In this document: positions 1 to 7,959 of the stretch, piece after piece | How positions within the stretch are numbered: position 1 is the first letter of the stretch | Layout: every line of letters starts with the position of its first letter | DNA from: Actinomycetes bacterium | Lineage (GTDB): Bacteria; Actinomycetota; Actinomycetes; S36-B12 | Assembly (NCBI GenBank): GCA_024641635.1 | Contig: JAHECS010000003.1 | Span: 113,432 to 177,431, forward strand | Length of the DNA stretch: 64,000 nucleotides | Direction: 5' to 3' | Notes under the pieces: model-generated | Seen by the model: the letters and a program-made list of their open reading frames with translations, nothing else | Databases searched by the model: none | Told to the model about the DNA's origin: nothing | Program-made: the position numbers and the translations under genes

Positions 1-1
1 C

Positions 2-121
2 GGTGACGGCCGGGTGGTGGACAACCTCATCTATCGCCTGCGCAGCAAGATCGAGGAGGATCCGGCGACCCCGCAGCTGCTGACCACGGTGCGTGGGTTC
101 GGCTACCGGATGAAGGCGTGA
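2..121 (+). CDS. Response regulator, C-terminal fragment (OmpR/PhoB winged helix)
   Basis: The window opens inside a gene. The last 39 codons read as the recognition helix and wing of an OmpR/PhoB DNA-binding domain, with the hallmark runs VDNLIYRLRSKIEEDP and TVRGFGYRM before a TGA stop at 119-121. Family members bind direct repeats and activate or repress transcription after phosphorylation of an N-terminal receiver domain, which lies outside the window. The histidine kinase gene starts 22 bases downstream on the same strand, so the two very likely form one two-component operon. The stimulus cannot be told from this fragment. Confidence 0.85.
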   Translation, partial: GDGRVVDNLIYRLRSKIEEDPATPQLLTTVRGFGYRMKA

Positions 122-143
122 CGGGGCTGCGCCACATGGACTC

Positions 144-1478
144 ATGAGACTCGGGCTCCGCGCACGAGTGGCCGTCGCCTTCGCGGTGCTGTCCCTCATG
201 GTCGCCGGCACCGTGTCGATCACCACCTACGCCTTCGCGTCCTGGTACCTGATCTCGCAGCGAGAGACCACCGCCCTCACCCGCGCAGCGCTCGACTCCC
301 GGGCCACCGGCGCCTCCCTCAGCGACGGCCTCGACCCCAGTGCGGCCCTGAGCCAGATTCCGTCGGTCGGCACGTCCCAGCCGATGATCCGGGTGGGCTC
401 CACCTGGTACACCTCATCCGTCACGGTCCCGCCCGGAGACCTCTCCGCCGAGCTCCTGTCGATGGCCGCGGACGGGGGCGCCAGCCAGCGTTCGTCCATC
501 GCCGGGGATCCCTACTACGTCGTCGCGATTCCCATCGAGGACGCGATGTACGTGGAGGTGTTCCCCCTGCGCGACCTGCACCAGACGCTGACGTGGGGTG
601 GCTGGATCCTCGTCCTGCTGACCGTGGTGGCGGGTGTCTTCGGCGCGCTCATCGGCTTCTCGACCGTTGGCAGGATCCTCGGTCCGGTGCGGCGCCTGGG
701 CGCCGGAGCCCGCCGCATCGCCGGTGGGGAGCTCGGAACCCGGATCGACCTCACCGGTGACCCTGACCTGGATCCGATCGCAGACTCGTTCAACGACATG
801 GCCGAGGCGGTTCAGGTTCGGATCGCACGCGAGCGCCGGTTCAGCGGCAACGTCAGTCACGAGCTCCGGTCCCCCCTCACCTCGGTACTGGGCACGGCGG
901 AACTGCTGGAGGCCCGAAGGGAGAACCTTCCTGAACGGGAGGCCGGCCTGGTGACGGTGCTCACGGCGCAGGTTCGCCGGATGGCGCAGATGCTCCTCGA
1001 CCTCCTCGAGATCAGTCGGATCGGATCCGACGATCCACCGCAGTGGGAGACGGCCCCGATCGCCGATCTGTGCCGCGAGGTTGTCGAGGCGCGAGGCATC
1101 GACCCCGGCCTCGTCGTGGGGGACGAGCCGGTCGTGCGAACCGATGCACGGCGTTTCGAGAGGATCGTCGGGAACCTCGTCGACAACGCGAAGCACCACG
1201 GTGGCGGTCTGGTGCGGGTCCTCATCCAGCGCGAGCCGACGACGGTCAGGATCCTGGTGGACGATGCCGGGCCGGGTGTGGACGAGGCACTGCGCGAGCG
1301 GCTCTTCGAGCCGTTCGCCCGCGGCAGCGCAGCGAGCAGGACCGAGGGTGCCGGCTTGGGGCTGGCGATCGCGCTCGAGCAGACGCACATCCTCGGTGGC
1401 AGCCTGTGGGTGGAGTCTGCGCCCGAGGGAGGGGCCCGGTTCGTGGCGGAGCTGCCGGCCGGACTGGGCTCGACATGA
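144..1478 (+). CDS. Two-component sensor histidine kinase
   Basis: Membrane histidine kinase of 444 residues. A first membrane helix (about 9-31) and a second (about 154-176) bracket an extracytoplasmic sensor of roughly 120 residues that I do not recognise. A HAMP linker follows, then a HisKA domain with the H-box SHELRSP (phospho-acceptor His239), then an HATPase domain with the N-box NLVDNAKHHGG (Asn348), DDAGPG and GAGLGLAIA. All catalytic motifs are intact. It sits directly downstream of the response regulator, its presumed partner. Its stop overlaps the first possible ATG of the lipoprotein gene (ATGA), which suggests one transcript and perhaps a lipoprotein accessory to sensing. The ligand is unknown. 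Confidence 0.93.
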   Translation: MRLGLRARVAVAFAVLSLMVAGTVSITTYAFASWYLISQRETTALTRAALDSRATGASLSDGLDPSAALSQIPSVGTSQPMIRVGSTWYTSSVTVPPGDLSAELLSMAADGGASQRSSIAGDPYYVVAIPIEDAMYVEVFPLRDLHQTLTWGGWILVLLTVVAGVFGALIGFSTVGRILGPVRRLGAGARRIAGGELGTRIDLTGDPDLDPIADSFNDMAEAVQVRIARERRFSGNVSHELRSPLTSVLGTAELLEARRENLPEREAGLVTVLTAQVRRMAQMLLDLLEISRIGSDDPPQWETAPIADLCREVVEARGIDPGLVVGDEPVVRTDARRFERIVGNLVDNAKHHGGGLVRVLIQREPTTVRILVDDAGPGVDEALRERLFEPFARGSAASRTEGAGLGLAIALEQTHILGGSLWVESAPEGGARFVAELPAGLGST

Positions 1479-1492
1479 GGCGTGGAGTGGAC

Positions 1493-2161
1493 ATGAGGAG
1501 GAAGGTCGCGTGGGTCGGCGCCCTGCTCTGCGTCGTCGGCCTTGCCTCGTGCGGGGTGCCGCTGCAGACCACGGCCGAACCCATCCCCCCGGACGTCATC
1601 CCCTCCCCGGTGTCCGTGCCGTCGCCGTCTCCGTCGCCCTCCCCGTCGTCGCTGTCGTCGGCGTCACCATCCTCGGAGGCCGAGCCCATCTCGCGCCTGC
1701 GTCTGTGGTTCGTCCAGGACGAAGGCCTCGCCGCCGTCGAGTCGAGCCTGCCGAGTGGAAGCAGCCCGGACTACGTCATCGTCGCCCTGGCAGCAGGCCC
1801 GACGCCGGAGCAGGTGGATCAGGGCCTGAGGACGATTGCGCGTGATCCCCTGACCGGCCAGCCGCTGGCATCGATCGCCCCGCCGGCGGCTGAGAGCCCA
1901 GCCGCCTCCGGCCCGCCCGTGTTCGACAACACCCCTGGGCCGGTCACGGTCCAGCTCAGCAAGGCATTCACCGCACTGCCCCCGGGGGAGCAGGTTCTCC
2001 TCCTCGGGCAGGTGGTGCTGTCCCTCACGGGGGCCGGCGAGTCCTCGGTCGCATTCGTCGATGCCGCGGGCGCCCCCGTGGCTGTGCCGCTTCCCGACGG
2101 ACGGCTGCTCGACGTTCCTGCCCGCGCGCGGGACTACGCGCCTCTCATCGTGCGTCCGTAG
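1493..2161 (+). CDS. GerMN-domain lipoprotein
   Basis: Probable exported lipoprotein of 222 residues. The N-terminus has basic residues, a hydrophobic stretch and a lipobox ending LASC with Cys20 as the lipid-anchor site. A low-complexity Ser/Pro linker follows (bases about 1606-1680). The remainder (WFVQDEGLAAV, VALAAGPTPEQ, VQLSKAFTALPPGEQ) resembles the GerMN fold found in LpqB-type lipoproteins, which in actinobacteria are encoded beside two-component systems such as MtrAB. This one lacks the large LpqB propeller. I chose ATG 1493 because GGAG lies five bases upstream; an in-frame ATG at 1475 overlaps the kinase stop and is an alternative. A role as accessory to the upstream kinase is inferred from position only. 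Confidence 0.72.
   Translation: MRRKVAWVGALLCVVGLASCGVPLQTTAEPIPPDVIPSPVSVPSPSPSPSPSSLSSASPSSEAEPISRLRLWFVQDEGLAAVESSLPSGSSPDYVIVALAAGPTPEQVDQGLRTIARDPLTGQPLASIAPPAAESPAASGPPVFDNTPGPVTVQLSKAFTALPPGEQVLLLGQVVLSLTGAGESSVAFVDAAGAPVAVPLPDGRLLDVPARARDYAPLIVRP
1606..1680 (+). repeat. Low-complexity Ser/Pro codon repeat
   Basis: Short iterations of ccgtcg, ccgtct and cgtcgtcg encode an alternating Ser-Pro then Ser-rich linker just after the lipidation site of the GerMN lipoprotein. Such flexible linkers commonly tether a lipoprotein domain away from the membrane. The iterated codons could vary in number between strains. Confidence 0.5.
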
Positions 2162-2227
2162 GCGGTTGCGGGACCTCCTGCCCTACTGACTCTGAGCGGT
2201 CTGGGTCAGCGTGGAGAGGTGACCGCT

Positions 2228-4897
2228 GTGCTCGACCGCGAGGTCCCCCTGCACGGCAAGGCCGTGCATGAGGTCGTCCTGTTCCTCGGGACGGACCTCG
2301 ACCGAGGCCTGTCCTTCGACGAGGCTCGCCAGCGGCAGGAGCGGTTCGGCCCCAACGTGCTCCCGCCGAACCGGCGGCACGGACCCCTCGTGCGCTTCCT
2401 TCTCCAGTTCCACAACCCGCTCGTGTACGTGCTGCTGGCCGCGGGCGCCGCGACCCTGGCGATCGGCCATCTCGTCGACGCAGCGGTGATCGTGGTCGTC
2501 GTCCTGGTCAATGCCGTCATCGGGTACGTGCAGGAGTGGCGGGCCGGTCAGGCGCTCGAGGCCCTCGCAGCCGCGACCCGCACCGAGGCCACAGTGGTGA
2601 GGGAAGGCGAGGCCATGCGCCTGGACTCGCGCGACATCGTCCCCGGCGATGTCGTTCAGGTCGAGGCAGGGGACAAGGTGCCGGCCGACCTCAGGCTCAC
2701 GCGGGTGAAGGACCTCCACGTCGACGAGTCATCCCTGACAGGTGAGTCGGTGCCCGTCGAGAAGGGCCTATCGCTCCTGCCGGTCGACACGTCGCTGGGT
2801 GACCGCTTGAACATGGCCTACTCGAGCACGTTGGCCACGGCGGGATCGGGCACGGGCGTTGTCGTGGCCACGGGAGTCGAGACCGAGATCGGCCGGATCC
2901 ACCAGCTGGTGGGTCAGGCCGAGGGGGTTCAGACGCCGCTCACCCGCAAGCTGGCCCGCTTCAGCCGCTGGCTCACCGTCGTGATCCTGGGCCTTGCCGT
3001 GTTCACCTTCGCCATCGGTCTCCTGCGGGGCGAGGACGCGGCGGAGATGATGCTCGCCGCGGTGGCGCTGTCCGTGAGCGCGATCCCTGAGGGCTTGCCC
3101 GCCGCCGTCACGATCACCCTCGCCATCGGGGTCTCCCGCATGGCTCGCAGGCACGCGATCATCCGGCAGCTGCCCGCCGCGGAGACGCTGGGCAGCACCA
3201 CGGTGATCTGCACGGACAAGACGGGCACCCTGACCGAGAACCGCATGACGGTGCAGTTCGTGTACGCGCATGGGCAGGTGCACGAGGTCGGGAGCGGACG
3301 TGCGGAGCACGTTGGCCCGTGCCTGCAGGCCGGGGTGCTCTGCAACAACGCCGACCTCGCGGTGGACGAGGAGGGCAGGACCGTCGGCATTGGCGACCCC
3401 ACGGAGGTGGCGCTGCTGCTTGCCGCGTCCAGCCGCGACGTCCTCGTCGACGACGATCACTGGACGCGGATCGACGAGCTGCCCTTCTCCTCTGATCTGC
3501 GGCTCATGGCGACCCTGCACCAGGAGGCGGACCGGGGGACCTGTGCGGTCTGGGTCAAGGGCGCGGTCGAGCAGGTTCTCGATCTCTGCGTGGTCGAGCG
3601 CGATGAGGACGGCGGGGAGCGGCCCGTCGAGCGTGACCGCATCGAGCGACACGTGCGGGCGTTCGGGGAGAAGGCCCTTCGGGTGCTCGCCTTCGCCGTC
3701 GCCGAGGTTCCGAGGGGCTGGTCCTTCGAGGGCAACCGGCTGAGGGATCTGCGCATGACCTTCCTTGGCCTGCAGGCCATGGCCGACCCGCCGCGTCCGG
3801 AGGCCATCCGCGCTGTCGCCGCCTGCCGAAGTGCCGGCATCGAGGTGAAGATGATCACCGGTGACCATGCCCACACCGCTCGCGCGATCGCCCGCCAGAT
3901 CGGACTGGCGGCCGGCGCCGATGGTGAGCCGAACGTCCTCGAGGGCCTCGAGATGCAGCGACTCAGCGGGTCGGACCTGGCCGAACGCGTGGACCGGGCC
4001 GACGTCCTTGCGCGTGTGTCAGCAGCGCAGAAGCTGGAGGTGGTCGAACTGCTCCAGCGGCGAGGTCACGTCGTCGCGATGACGGGAGACGGCGTCAACG
4101 ATGCCCCCGCCCTCAAGCAGGCGGACATCGGCGTCGCCATGGGGCGGGGCGGGACGGAGGTGGCCAAGGAGGCCTCCGCGATGGTCCTCACGGACGACGA
4201 CTTCGCCTCGGTGGAGGCGGCTGTCGAAGAGGGCCGCAGCGTCTTCGACAACCTGACCAAGTTCATCATCTGGACACTTCCGACCAGCTTGGGTGAGGCC
4301 CTGGTCGTGCTGTCCGCCATCGTTCTCGGTGCCGTGCTCCCGGTCATGCCGGTCCAGATCCTGTGGATCAACATGACGACGGCCGTCGCGCTCGGACTCA
4401 TGCTCGCCTTCGAGCCGGCTGAGCCCGGCATCATGGACCGCCCGCCGAGGGCGCCCGACCAGCCCATCCTCACCGCCGTCCTGGTGCGGCGCATCGTCCT
4501 CGTCGGCGCGTTGATGCTCGTCGGCGCCTTCGGAGCGTATGAGATGGCGCTGGGGTCCGGCCTGTCCGTGGAGGCGGCACGCACGATCGTCGTCAATGCC
4601 TTCGTGGCGATGGAGATCGGCTACCTGCTCAACTGTCGTGCACTCGATCGCTCAGTCCTCAGCGTGGGGCTGCTCACCAACCGCCCCCTTCTGCTGGGCG
4701 TGGGAATCATGATCACCCTGCAGCTCCTGCTGACGTACCTGCCGGTGCTTCAGACGGTGTTCCGGACGGAGCCGATGTCGTGGGTGGCGTGGGCGGGCGT
4801 GGTGATCCTCGGCGTGGTGGTCTTCCTGGTGGTCGGGATCGACAAGTGGCTCGTCGCTCGCCGGCTCAGGTCTGCAGCTGGCCGCGCACCACGCTGA
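2228..4897 (+). CDS. P-type cation-transporting ATPase (P2-like)
   Basis: Membrane pump of 889 residues. In order it has a cation-ATPase N-terminal domain, two membrane helices, the actuator domain with LTGESVPVEKG, the M4 motif PEGLPAA, the phosphorylation site DKTGTLT (Asp330 from this start), the nucleotide domain, the hinge TGDGVNDAPALKQADIG and six C-terminal helices. PEGLP is typical of the P2 (Ca2+/Na+/K+) group. The M6 segment reads WINMTTAVALGL, lacking the NxxTD aspartate of calcium pumps, so the ion is uncertain. GTG 2228 is preferred because GGAGAGG ends eight bases upstream; GTG 2219 lies on top of that site. Its 3' end overlaps the convergent anti-sigma gene by 32 bases. Confidence 0.93.
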   Translation: MLDREVPLHGKAVHEVVLFLGTDLDRGLSFDEARQRQERFGPNVLPPNRRHGPLVRFLLQFHNPLVYVLLAAGAATLAIGHLVDAAVIVVVVLVNAVIGYVQEWRAGQALEALAAATRTEATVVREGEAMRLDSRDIVPGDVVQVEAGDKVPADLRLTRVKDLHVDESSLTGESVPVEKGLSLLPVDTSLGDRLNMAYSSTLATAGSGTGVVVATGVETEIGRIHQLVGQAEGVQTPLTRKLARFSRWLTVVILGLAVFTFAIGLLRGEDAAEMMLAAVALSVSAIPEGLPAAVTITLAIGVSRMARRHAIIRQLPAAETLGSTTVICTDKTGTLTENRMTVQFVYAHGQVHEVGSGRAEHVGPCLQAGVLCNNADLAVDEEGRTVGIGDPTEVALLLAASSRDVLVDDDHWTRIDELPFSSDLRLMATLHQEADRGTCAVWVKGAVEQVLDLCVVERDEDGGERPVERDRIERHVRAFGEKALRVLAFAVAEVPRGWSFEGNRLRDLRMTFLGLQAMADPPRPEAIRAVAACRSAGIEVKMITGDHAHTARAIARQIGLAAGADGEPNVLEGLEMQRLSGSDLAERVDRADVLARVSAAQKLEVVELLQRRGHVVAMTGDGVNDAPALKQADIGVAMGRGGTEVAKEASAMVLTDDDFASVEAAVEEGRSVFDNLTKFIIWTLPTSLGEALVVLSAIVLGAVLPVMPVQILWINMTTAVALGLMLAFEPAEPGIMDRPPRAPDQPILTAVLVRRIVLVGALMLVGAFGAYEMALGSGLSVEAARTIVVNAFVAMEIGYLLNCRALDRSVLSVGLLTNRPLLLGVGIMITLQLLLTYLPVLQTVFRTEPMSWVAWAGVVILGVVVFLVVGIDKWLVARRLRSAAGRAPR

Positions 4898-5567
4898 TGG
4901 CGCTGTGCCCGGCGTCGCCGTCGAAGTGCTCGACAGAGACATCGACCACCGGGAACGCATCGACCGCCATGCCGGCCGGCAGGGGGAACGTCGCCTCGCT
5001 GCCAGGGTTCATGGTGCCGATCGCGACCATGGTCGTGGCGTCCGGCGTCGCCATCCACACCTCGTAGTAGCCGTCGTCGACGTCGGGCAGTCCGGGGACG
5101 TCCACGTGGAGGATCGGCCCAGCCGTGGTCTGCTCCACCTCAGCCGAGCCGGAGAAGCCCGAGTCGTCGATCGGCCCCAGGCTGGCGCTGGCCAGCAGGT
5201 CCGCCGAGCCGGTTCCGCTGGTGACCCCTGCGGTGACGACCACGCCGACGAGGACGCCGGCAACCGCGGCCGCGCCCGCCAGCAGCCAGGGCGCGGCACG
5301 TCGCCGACGGCTCGGTGCTGCGGCCAGGCTCGTCACGTTCGACAGGGAGTCCATCCCGAGCTCGGAGGTGATGGCCTCCCACACGGCCGGCGGCGGGTCG
5401 GTGGGCCGGTCGGCCTCCGTGATGCCGCGAGCGGAGGTCACGACCGCGCTCAGCTGGTCGAGCCGGCTCTGGCATCGGGGGCACGACTGAAGGTGCGCCT
5501 CGTCCGAGGCACTGGCGGGCTCGCCGAGCGCGATGATCGAGAGTTCGTCGTCGTCACAGTGCAGCAC
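4866..5567 (-). CDS. rskA: Anti-sigma factor, RskA-like
   Basis: Single-pass membrane anti-sigma factor of 233 residues. The cytoplasmic part carries a ZAS-type zinc motif His25-x3-Cys29-x2-Cys32, which in this family clamps the sigma factor. One membrane helix spans about 93-116, and the extracytoplasmic domain (GPILHVDVPGLPDVDDGYYEVW and following) matches the RskA C-terminal type. Length agrees with mycobacterial RskA (about 232 residues as I recall). The GTG start lies inside the last codons of the sigma gene (14-base overlap) and uses a GGAGGTG site within it, so the two are translationally coupled. Release of the sigma factor probably needs regulated proteolysis, as in mycobacteria. Confidence 0.9.
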   Translation of the reverse strand: MLHCDDDELSIIALGEPASASDEAHLQSCPRCQSRLDQLSAVVTSARGITEADRPTDPPPAVWEAITSELGMDSLSNVTSLAAAPSRRRRAAPWLLAGAAAVAGVLVGVVVTAGVTSGTGSADLLASASLGPIDDSGFSGSAEVEQTTAGPILHVDVPGLPDVDDGYYEVWMATPDATTMVAIGTMNPGSEATFPLPAGMAVDAFPVVDVSVEHFDGDAGHSAISVVRGQLQT

Positions 5568-6165
5568 CGTCCACCTCCAATCTCGTTCGAAGCCGGTCGA
5601 GTGACCGGCGGATATGGCTCTTCACGGTGCCCAGCGGCAGGTCCAGCAGCCCGGAGATCTGGGCGTGGGTCAGGTCCTGGAAGAAGGCCAGCTCGATGAT
5701 CTTCCGCTGCGGCTGGCCGAGCCGCTCGAGCTCGTCGGCCAGCAGCACGCGGTCGACGATGAAGTCCGACGGCGGCTCCGCCGGGTCCTCAGTGGTCGCG
5801 AGCGCGGCAGCCGACATGCGTCGGTCCTCCCGCGACCGCTCCTCCCAGTGATCGGCGACGCGCCGACGGGTGATGGTCATGAGCCATCCGGGAAGGGAGC
5901 CCTTGGCCGGGTCGTAGCCGTGCCGGCCACGCCAGGCGCTCACGAAGACGGCCTGCGTGATGTCTGCCGCGTCCGCCGAGTTGCCCGTCGATCGCAGGGC
6001 GACCGCGTGGACGAGTCCGGACCACCGCTGGTAGGCGACGGCCAGGGCCTGGTCGTCGCCGGCCTGAAAGCGAGCCGCGACGACGTCGTCGCCGTCCTCC
6101 CGCACGCGCTGCTCCCCGGTGTCCGTTGTCGACCGCCGTACGGAGGCCGCAACCTCAGTATGCAC
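5554..6165 (-). CDS. sigK: ECF RNA polymerase sigma factor, SigK-like
   Basis: ECF sigma factor of 203 residues. Region 2 covers the run from VVAARFQAGDDQAL to WLMTITRRRVADHWEER, and region 4 the run from QRKIIELAFFQDLTHAQISG to LPLGTVKSHIRRSLDRLR. The frame stays open further upstream, but GTG 6165 is the likely start: AAGGAG sits seven bases before it and homology begins just after. The next gene on the strand is its RskA-like antagonist, overlapping by 14 bases, and a secreted fasciclin gene diverges from it, the same trio as SigK-RskA-MPT70/MPT83 in Mycobacterium tuberculosis. Candidate SigK-type promoter elements precede both this gene and the fasciclin gene, suggesting autoregulation. 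Confidence 0.9.
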   Translation of the reverse strand: MHTEVAASVRRSTTDTGEQRVREDGDDVVAARFQAGDDQALAVAYQRWSGLVHAVALRSTGNSADAADITQAVFVSAWRGRHGYDPAKGSLPGWLMTITRRRVADHWEERSREDRRMSAAALATTEDPAEPPSDFIVDRVLLADELERLGQPQRKIIELAFFQDLTHAQISGLLDLPLGTVKSHIRRSLDRLRTRLEVDGAAL

Positions 6166-6208
6166 AGTCGGTCTCCTTGGTCGGTGCAGAGGTGGTGCTC
6201 TGCCCCTT

Positions 6209-6236
6209 CTTCGGCCACTCGCCGCGGATTGGATGC
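6209..6236 (-). promoter_or_regulatory. Candidate SigK-type promoter of the sigK-rskA operon
   Basis: Read on the minus strand, GCATCC (6236-6231) is followed after 16 bases by CCGAAG (6214-6209), ending 43 bases before the GTG start of the sigma gene. From memory, mycobacterial SigK promoters have a CCATCC -35 and a CCGAAT -10 with a similar spacer, so each hexamer differs at one position. A related pair faces the fasciclin gene. No transcript start is known. Confidence 0.45.
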
Positions 6237-6326
6237 AGTCCGGGGGGAGGAATTCCGGCTCTGGCGGGCCGGCCCATGAGGAAATGGAGGGTTCTTCAAG
6301 AAAATTGAAGAAAGTTCGGCGCGATT

Positions 6327-6353
6327 GCATCCACATGGCCATCTACCCCGGAA
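6327..6353 (+). promoter_or_regulatory. Candidate SigK-type promoter of the fasciclin gene
   Basis: GCATCC (6327-6332) is followed by CCGGAA (6348-6353) after 15 bases, or CGGAAG after 16. The -35 element is identical to the one facing the sigma gene in the same divergent region. The -10 fit is weaker than on the sigma side. It lies 62 bases upstream of the fasciclin ATG. The call rests on similarity between the two promoters and a recalled consensus. Confidence 0.35.
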
Positions 6354-6415
6354 GTAGGGGTAACAACCGCCCACCGGGGGCGGGGCCCGGCTCGGGCGGA
6401 CAGAAGGAGAAGCAC

Positions 6416-7054
6416 ATGCGTACGTCGATCAAGCGGGTGGCCGCACTCAGCGCCGCCGCCCTCATCGGTGCCACCACCCTCGTGGCCGCCCCTGCGGCAC
6501 AGGCTGCTGATGGCGAGATGTCCCTCGCCTCCGTTCTCAAGGTGGGTTCGGCCAAGTTCGACAAGAACGGCAAGGACTACGACATCGTGACGAAGGCCGC
6601 GGAGGCCGTTCTCGCCGCGAAGCCGGACTCCAACGTCAAGCTGCTCGCGGACGGCTCGGTTGCCCTGACGGCCTTCATCCCCAACGACCAGGCCTTCATG
6701 AACCTCGCCTCGGCGCTCAAGGGCAAGACTGTCCGCACGGAGGCTGGTGCGTTCAAGACGGTCGCCGGCCTGGGCATCGACACCGTCGAGACCGTCCTGC
6801 TGTACCACGTCGTTCCGGGCTCGACGATCATGTCGACCGACGCCCTCAAGGCCAACGGAGCTCGGCTGAAGACCGGCGTCGACGGCAAGGTCATCCGGGT
6901 CAAGGTGACCAAGACCCCGTCGATCATCCTGGGCGACTACGCACCGAAGCTGAAGAACCCCCGCGTCATCCTGTCCCAGGTGGACATCAACAAGGGCAAC
7001 ATGCAGGTCGCGCACGGCATCAACGCCGTGCTCCTGCCCATCGCGGCTGGCTGA
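6416..7054 (+). CDS. Secreted fasciclin-domain protein (MPT70/MPT83-like)
   Basis: Exported protein of 212 residues. The start MRTSIKRV is followed by a hydrophobic stretch and an AQA cleavage site near residue 30. The mature part is a single fasciclin (FAS1) domain with the typical blocks VALTAFIPNDQAFMNL, VETVLLYHVVPGSTI and a C-terminal VAHGINAVLLPI. There is no lipobox, so it is like MPT70 rather than the lipoprotein MPT83. ATG 6416 has AGAAGGAGAA five bases upstream; the open frame further 5' is not used. It diverges from sigK-rskA, whose mycobacterial counterpart controls fasciclin proteins of this kind. FAS1 domains serve in adhesion or protein interaction, and the partner here is unknown. 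Confidence 0.92.
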   Translation: MRTSIKRVAALSAAALIGATTLVAAPAAQAADGEMSLASVLKVGSAKFDKNGKDYDIVTKAAEAVLAAKPDSNVKLLADGSVALTAFIPNDQAFMNLASALKGKTVRTEAGAFKTVAGLGIDTVETVLLYHVVPGSTIMSTDALKANGARLKTGVDGKVIRVKVTKTPSIILGDYAPKLKNPRVILSQVDINKGNMQVAHGINAVLLPIAAG

Positions 7055-7069
7055 TTCGCGCGCAACAGC

Positions 7070-7102
7070 AGGAGGCCCCCCGACACCGTCGGGGGGCCTC
7101 CT
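7070..7102. terminator. Strong hairpin between fasciclin and esterase genes
   Basis: A perfect 15-bp inverted repeat (AGGAGGCCCCCCGAC at 7070-7084 and its complement at 7088-7102) flanks a 3-base loop. It starts 16 bases after the fasciclin stop and ends 17 bases before the end of the convergent esterase gene. There is no T-tract, as is common for actinobacterial terminators. It probably stops transcription from both sides. Confidence 0.75.
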
Positions 7103-7118
7103 CGCGCGTGCGGCCGGA

Positions 7119-7889
7119 CTACCTGGCCAGCGGAAGCCAGGCGAGCACGTCCTGGATCTGCCGGTCCCAGTAGTCCCAGTCGTGGTCGCCCGACCCGAAG
7201 CGGGTCGTGACGGGCACACCGGCCGACTCGGCCCGCTCGACGAAGTACAGACTCGAGGGATACAGGTGATCCTCGGTCCCACAGCCCACATAGAGCGAGG
7301 GCAGCTCCTTCGGCTGGGCCGTGGCGACAAGCTGGGCGAGGTCGTCCGTGGTCCCCTCTGTCGGCCCGTCGCCGAACACCCGCTGCATGAGGGCGGCGAA
7401 CTCAGGGTCGGCGCGCTCACTGGGATGGCTGAGGGCCAGGGCACCGGACAGGCTTGCTGCCGCAGCGAAGCGCTCGGGCTGGCGCAGCGCCCACTTCATC
7501 GCCCCGTAGCCGCCCATCGAGAGCCCAGCGACGAACGTGTCCTCCCGCCGGGTCGAGGTCCGGAAGAAGCCGTTGACGATGGCGGGAAGCTCCTCGGACA
7601 GGAATGACCAGAACGGCAGTCCCTGGGCTTCGTCCGAGTAGAAGCTGTGGTGCACCTGCGGCATCACCACGGCGAGGCCCAGGGGCGCGACGTACCGCTC
7701 GATCGAGGTGCGTCGGGTCCAGATGGTGTCGTCGTCGGTCAGCCCATGCAGCAGGTACAGGACCGGGACGTCGCTATGGACCGAGCCGCCCAGCCCGATC
7801 TGCCGGGTTGTCTGCTGCGGCAGGATCACCGTCATCGAGGTGGACAGCGCGAGCGTGTCCGAGAAGAAGTCGCATCGCAGCAGGGCCAT
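7119..7889 (-). CDS. Alpha/beta-hydrolase esterase (esterase D / antigen 85 type)
   Basis: Probable cytoplasmic esterase of 256 residues with the putative-esterase fold shared by S-formylglutathione hydrolase, tributyrin esterases and mycolyltransferases. The nucleophile elbow is GLSMGG (Ser124). The likely acid is Asp207 in GCGTEDHLYP and the base His236 in GSGDHDWDYW. The oxyanion region LYLLHGLTDDDTIW precedes them. There is no signal peptide, so it is unlikely to be an antigen-85 mycolyltransferase; simple acyl-ester or acetyl-ester hydrolysis is more plausible. The gene is single and convergent with the fasciclin gene across a strong hairpin. The natural substrate is unknown. Confidence 0.82.
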   Translation of the reverse strand: MALLRCDFFSDTLALSTSMTVILPQQTTRQIGLGGSVHSDVPVLYLLHGLTDDDTIWTRRTSIERYVAPLGLAVVMPQVHHSFYSDEAQGLPFWSFLSEELPAIVNGFFRTSTRREDTFVAGLSMGGYGAMKWALRQPERFAAAASLSGALALSHPSERADPEFAALMQRVFGDGPTEGTTDDLAQLVATAQPKELPSLYVGCGTEDHLYPSSLYFVERAESAGVPVTTRFGSGDHDWDYWDRQIQDVLAWLPLAR

Positions 7890-7959
7890 GCAGGGAGGCT
7901 AGGCGCCTGCGGGTCCCTCTGAACAGGCTGCCTCGGCAGAACGTGCTTAGACTGACGTG

